Below, one piece after another: positions 6,136 through 7,558 of a stretch of 7,558 nucleotides of DNA. Position 1 is the stretch's first letter, and every line of letters begins with the position of its first letter. The translations under genes and the position numbers were made by a program. The notes below the pieces were generated by a model. It had not been told where the DNA came from. It was given only the letters and a program-made list of their open reading frames with translations, and ran no database searches. Source of the DNA: Dehalococcoidales bacterium (GTDB lineage Bacteria; Chloroflexota; Dehalococcoidia; Dehalococcoidales; JAUXAE01); the NCBI GenBank assembly GCA_030620035.1, contig JAUXAE010000054.1, positions 1 through 7,558 of the forward strand, read 5' to 3'.

Positions 6136-6474
6136 ATGGAAGTTAGGGCAATAGCTAAAAACACTGGTATATCGCCGAGCAAGGTGCGTTTGTATGTCGA
6201 TATGGTGCGGGGCAAGAAGGTCGATGAGGCCCTGGCCGTACTCAAGTTCGCCCCGTCACCGATAGCCCGGGTGGTAGCCAAGGTGGTAAAATCAGCAACG
6301 GCCAATGCCGAGAACACTTTTCAGATGGACCCGGCCGACCTGAGGGTTGTTAGGATTTTTGCTGATGAGGCGCCGCGTTTAAAGAGGTATCGGCCCCGGG
6401 CCCGGGGCCGGGCAAGCCCAATCCTGAAGCGTTCTAGCCATATTACGGTTGTTGTTGCTGAAATGGAGGCCTAA
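6136..6474 (+). CDS. rplV: 50S ribosomal protein L22
   Basis: L22 spans all 23S rRNA domains and, with L4, forms the narrow constriction of the exit tunnel. The 112-residue product is of normal length. It begins MEVRAIAKNTGISPSKVRLY, then VRGKKVDEALAVLKF, ATANAEN, and the hairpin DEAPRLKRYRPRARGRAS (78-94), ending in LKRSSHITVVVAEMEA. Numbering of the hairpin matches E. coli exactly: Lys83 and Arg84 are kept, Met82 is Leu, Met86 is Arg (also common in other bacteria) and Lys90 is Arg. The spacer after rpsS is 38 bases and there is no clear ribosome binding site next to the ATG, only AAGG about 12 bases away. No other in-frame start exists before the upstream stop at 6106. The stop overlaps the rpsC start by one base. 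Confidence 0.97.
   Translation: MEVRAIAKNTGISPSKVRLYVDMVRGKKVDEALAVLKFAPSPIARVVAKVVKSATANAENTFQMDPADLRVVRIFADEAPRLKRYRPRARGRASPILKRSSHITVVVAEMEA
6465..6469 (+). promoter_or_regulatory. Ribosome binding site of rpsC, inside rplV
   Basis: GGAGG in the last codons of rplV lies 4 bases before the rpsC ATG, which itself shares its A with the rplV stop (TAATG). This arrangement strongly suggests stop-start translational coupling of L22 and S3. Confidence 0.8.
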
Positions 6475-7558
6475 TGGGACGTAAGGTTCATCCTTTCGGA
6501 TTTAGAATCGGTACGGTGCGTGACTGGACGGCAAAGTGGCACGCTGATAAGCATTTTGTTGATTTCTTGCAGGAGGACCTGAGGCTGAGAAAAGCCATTG
6601 GTGCCCGTTATACTGACGCCGGTGTTTCTCTGGTGGAGATTGAGCGTTCGGCAAACAGGGTGTCACTAACTATCTACACCTCCCGGCCGGGCATTGTCAT
6701 TGGTCGGGGTGGGCAGCGGGTTGATGAAACGAGGCACTACCTTGAGGACCTTATCGGTAAGAGGGTGCAACTCAATATCCAGGAGGTGGCCCGGCCCGAG
6801 CTTGATGCCTATCTGGTAGCTAGAATGGTGGCGGAACAGATTGAGCGCCGCATCGCCTACCGCCGGGCCATGAAGCAGGCAATCTTCCGTACTATGCAGG
6901 CCGGGGCCAAGGGAATTAAGATTAGCTGTGCCGGTAGATTAGGCGGTGTTGAGATAGCCCGCCGTCAGGTAATGCATCAGGGGCGGGTGCCGCTGCATAC
7001 CCTGCGGGCCGATATTGATTATGGCTGTAGCCAGGCACATATCAACATGGGACGCATTGGTGTCAAGGTGTGGATATATCGGGGTGATATTCTACCCGAG
7101 CTCAAAGAGCCAGAGGTTGAGGAGGCCCCTGTTGAGGCGGTGGCCGCTGAAGTGGAGGAGAAGCCGGTAGAAGCACCGGCCGCTGAGGTTGCCGAAGTGG
7201 CGCCGGAGGCCAAGGCCGAGGAGAAACCGGCCGAGCCCAAGAGAAAGAGGGCCGTTAAGGCTAAAGCGGAGGAGAAATCAGTAGAAGCACCGGCCGCTGA
7301 GGTTGCCGAAGTGGTACCAGAGGCCAAGGCTGAAGAGAAGCCGGCCAAACCCAAGAGAAAGAGGGTTGTTAAAGCTAAGGCGGAGGAGAAACCACCAGCC
7401 GTTGAGGTAATCGAGGCAGCGCCGGAGGCCAAGGCCGAAGAGAAGCCGGCCAAGCCCAAGAGAAAGAGGGTCGTTAAAGCTAAGGCGGAGGAGAAACCAC
7501 CGGCTTCTGAGGTTGCCGAAGTGGTACCAGAGGCCAAGGCTGAAGAGAAGCCGGCCAA
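6474..7558 (+). CDS. rpsC: 30S ribosomal protein S3 with repetitive charged tail, 3' end outside window
   Basis: S3 forms part of the mRNA entry channel and contributes to the ribosomal helicase activity. The reading frame is open to the window edge, giving 361 residues, against 233 in E. coli. Core: MGRKVHPFGFRIGTVRDW at the start, the KH loop VIGRGGQRVD (75-84, GxxG at 77-80), YRRAMKQAIF (129-138; R130, R131 and K134 match E. coli helicase residues R131, R132 and K135), GRLGGVEIARR, GRVPLHTLRADIDYG, and GVKVWIYRGDILPE ending near residue 208. From about 210 the protein turns into low-complexity Ala/Glu/Pro/Lys sequence, and from 225 into tandem repeats of about 38, 38, 35 and at least 26 residues, each with an acidic part and a basic PKRKR cluster. 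The core is certain; the true C-terminus is not visible. Base differences between repeats are often synonymous and no frameshift is seen. Confidence 0.97.
   Translation, partial: MGRKVHPFGFRIGTVRDWTAKWHADKHFVDFLQEDLRLRKAIGARYTDAGVSLVEIERSANRVSLTIYTSRPGIVIGRGGQRVDETRHYLEDLIGKRVQLNIQEVARPELDAYLVARMVAEQIERRIAYRRAMKQAIFRTMQAGAKGIKISCAGRLGGVEIARRQVMHQGRVPLHTLRADIDYGCSQAHINMGRIGVKVWIYRGDILPELKEPEVEEAPVEAVAAEVEEKPVEAPAAEVAEVAPEAKAEEKPAEPKRKRAVKAKAEEKSVEAPAAEVAEVVPEAKAEEKPAKPKRKRVVKAKAEEKPPAVEVIEAAPEAKAEEKPAKPKRKRVVKAKAEEKPPASEVAEVVPEAKAEEKPA
7146..7558 (+). repeat. In-frame tandem repeats coding the S3 tail
   Basis: Four head-to-tail units: 7146-7259 (114 bases), 7260-7373 (114), 7374-7478 (105) and 7479 to the edge (80 or more). 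Each complete unit encodes AEEK (VEEK in unit 1), a variable VEAP or PP stretch, an acidic EVAEV-type stretch, PEAKAEEKPA, then PKRKR and VVK or AVK. All lengths are multiples of three, so the frame is kept. Two stretches are identical: 34 bases at 7167-7200 and 7281-7314, and 52 bases at 7297-7348 and 7507-7558. The array may continue beyond the window. Confidence 0.93.

Noticed and set aside
7019..7558. Open minus-strand frame of 179 residues rich in Ala, Ser, Gly and Leu
   Set aside because: It is the mirror of the rpsC repeat tail: its GFSSAL-type repeats arise directly from the GAG/AAG/CCG-rich codons on the other strand. It has no family match or plausible start (TTG at the edge).
7146..7558. 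CRISPR-like or intergenic satellite array
   Set aside because: Units are adjacent without spacers, are multiples of three and stay in frame with S3, so the array is coding.

Overview
This window is a single, unbroken ribosomal-protein gene cluster, all on the + strand, with eleven genes in 7.56 kb and no intergenic gap longer than about 50 bases. The order is rpsL (S12), rpsG (S7), fusA (EF-G), rpsJ (S10), rplC (L3), rplD (L4), rplW (L23), rplB (L2), rpsS (S19), rplV (L22) and the 5' part of rpsC (S3). It is the bacterial str operon running straight into the S10 operon, with no tuf gene between fusA and rpsJ and no room for the leader sequences that regulate these operons in E. coli.

The organism is a bacterium, most likely Chloroflexota and probably Dehalococcoidia-like. 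This rests on the long form of S12 (a loop insertion also known in Firmicutes), the wording of the L3 central region (GPKTHGQSDRHRAPGSIG), the S3 KH loop IGRGGQRV, the missing tuf, and moderately high GC with frequent AGG arginine codons. It is an inference from remembered family patterns, not from a search.

Layout: positions 1-930 hold S12 and S7, the decoding-centre and head proteins of the 30S subunit. Positions 937/982-3057 hold the translocase EF-G. Positions 3091-6474 hold S10, L3, L4, L23, L2, S19 and L22, packed with short spacers, one 14-base overlap (rplD/rplW) and a stop/start overlap (rplV/rpsC). From 6474 to the window end runs S3, whose conserved core (about residues 1-205) is followed by a repetitive Ala/Glu/Pro/Lys tail still open at the edge. 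All products act in translation, and the spacing suggests one long co-transcribed unit with translational coupling. No internal promoter or terminator was recognised.

Most of the window is ordinary core genome and I found no new multi-gene system. The points worth a second look are the tandem-repeat charged tail on S3 (7146 to the edge), an S12 substitution (Pro for the near-universal Lys at E. coli position 88), an L4 exit-tunnel loop substitution (Leu for Arg at E. coli position 67), and the str-S10 fusion lacking tuf and the classical regulatory spacers.
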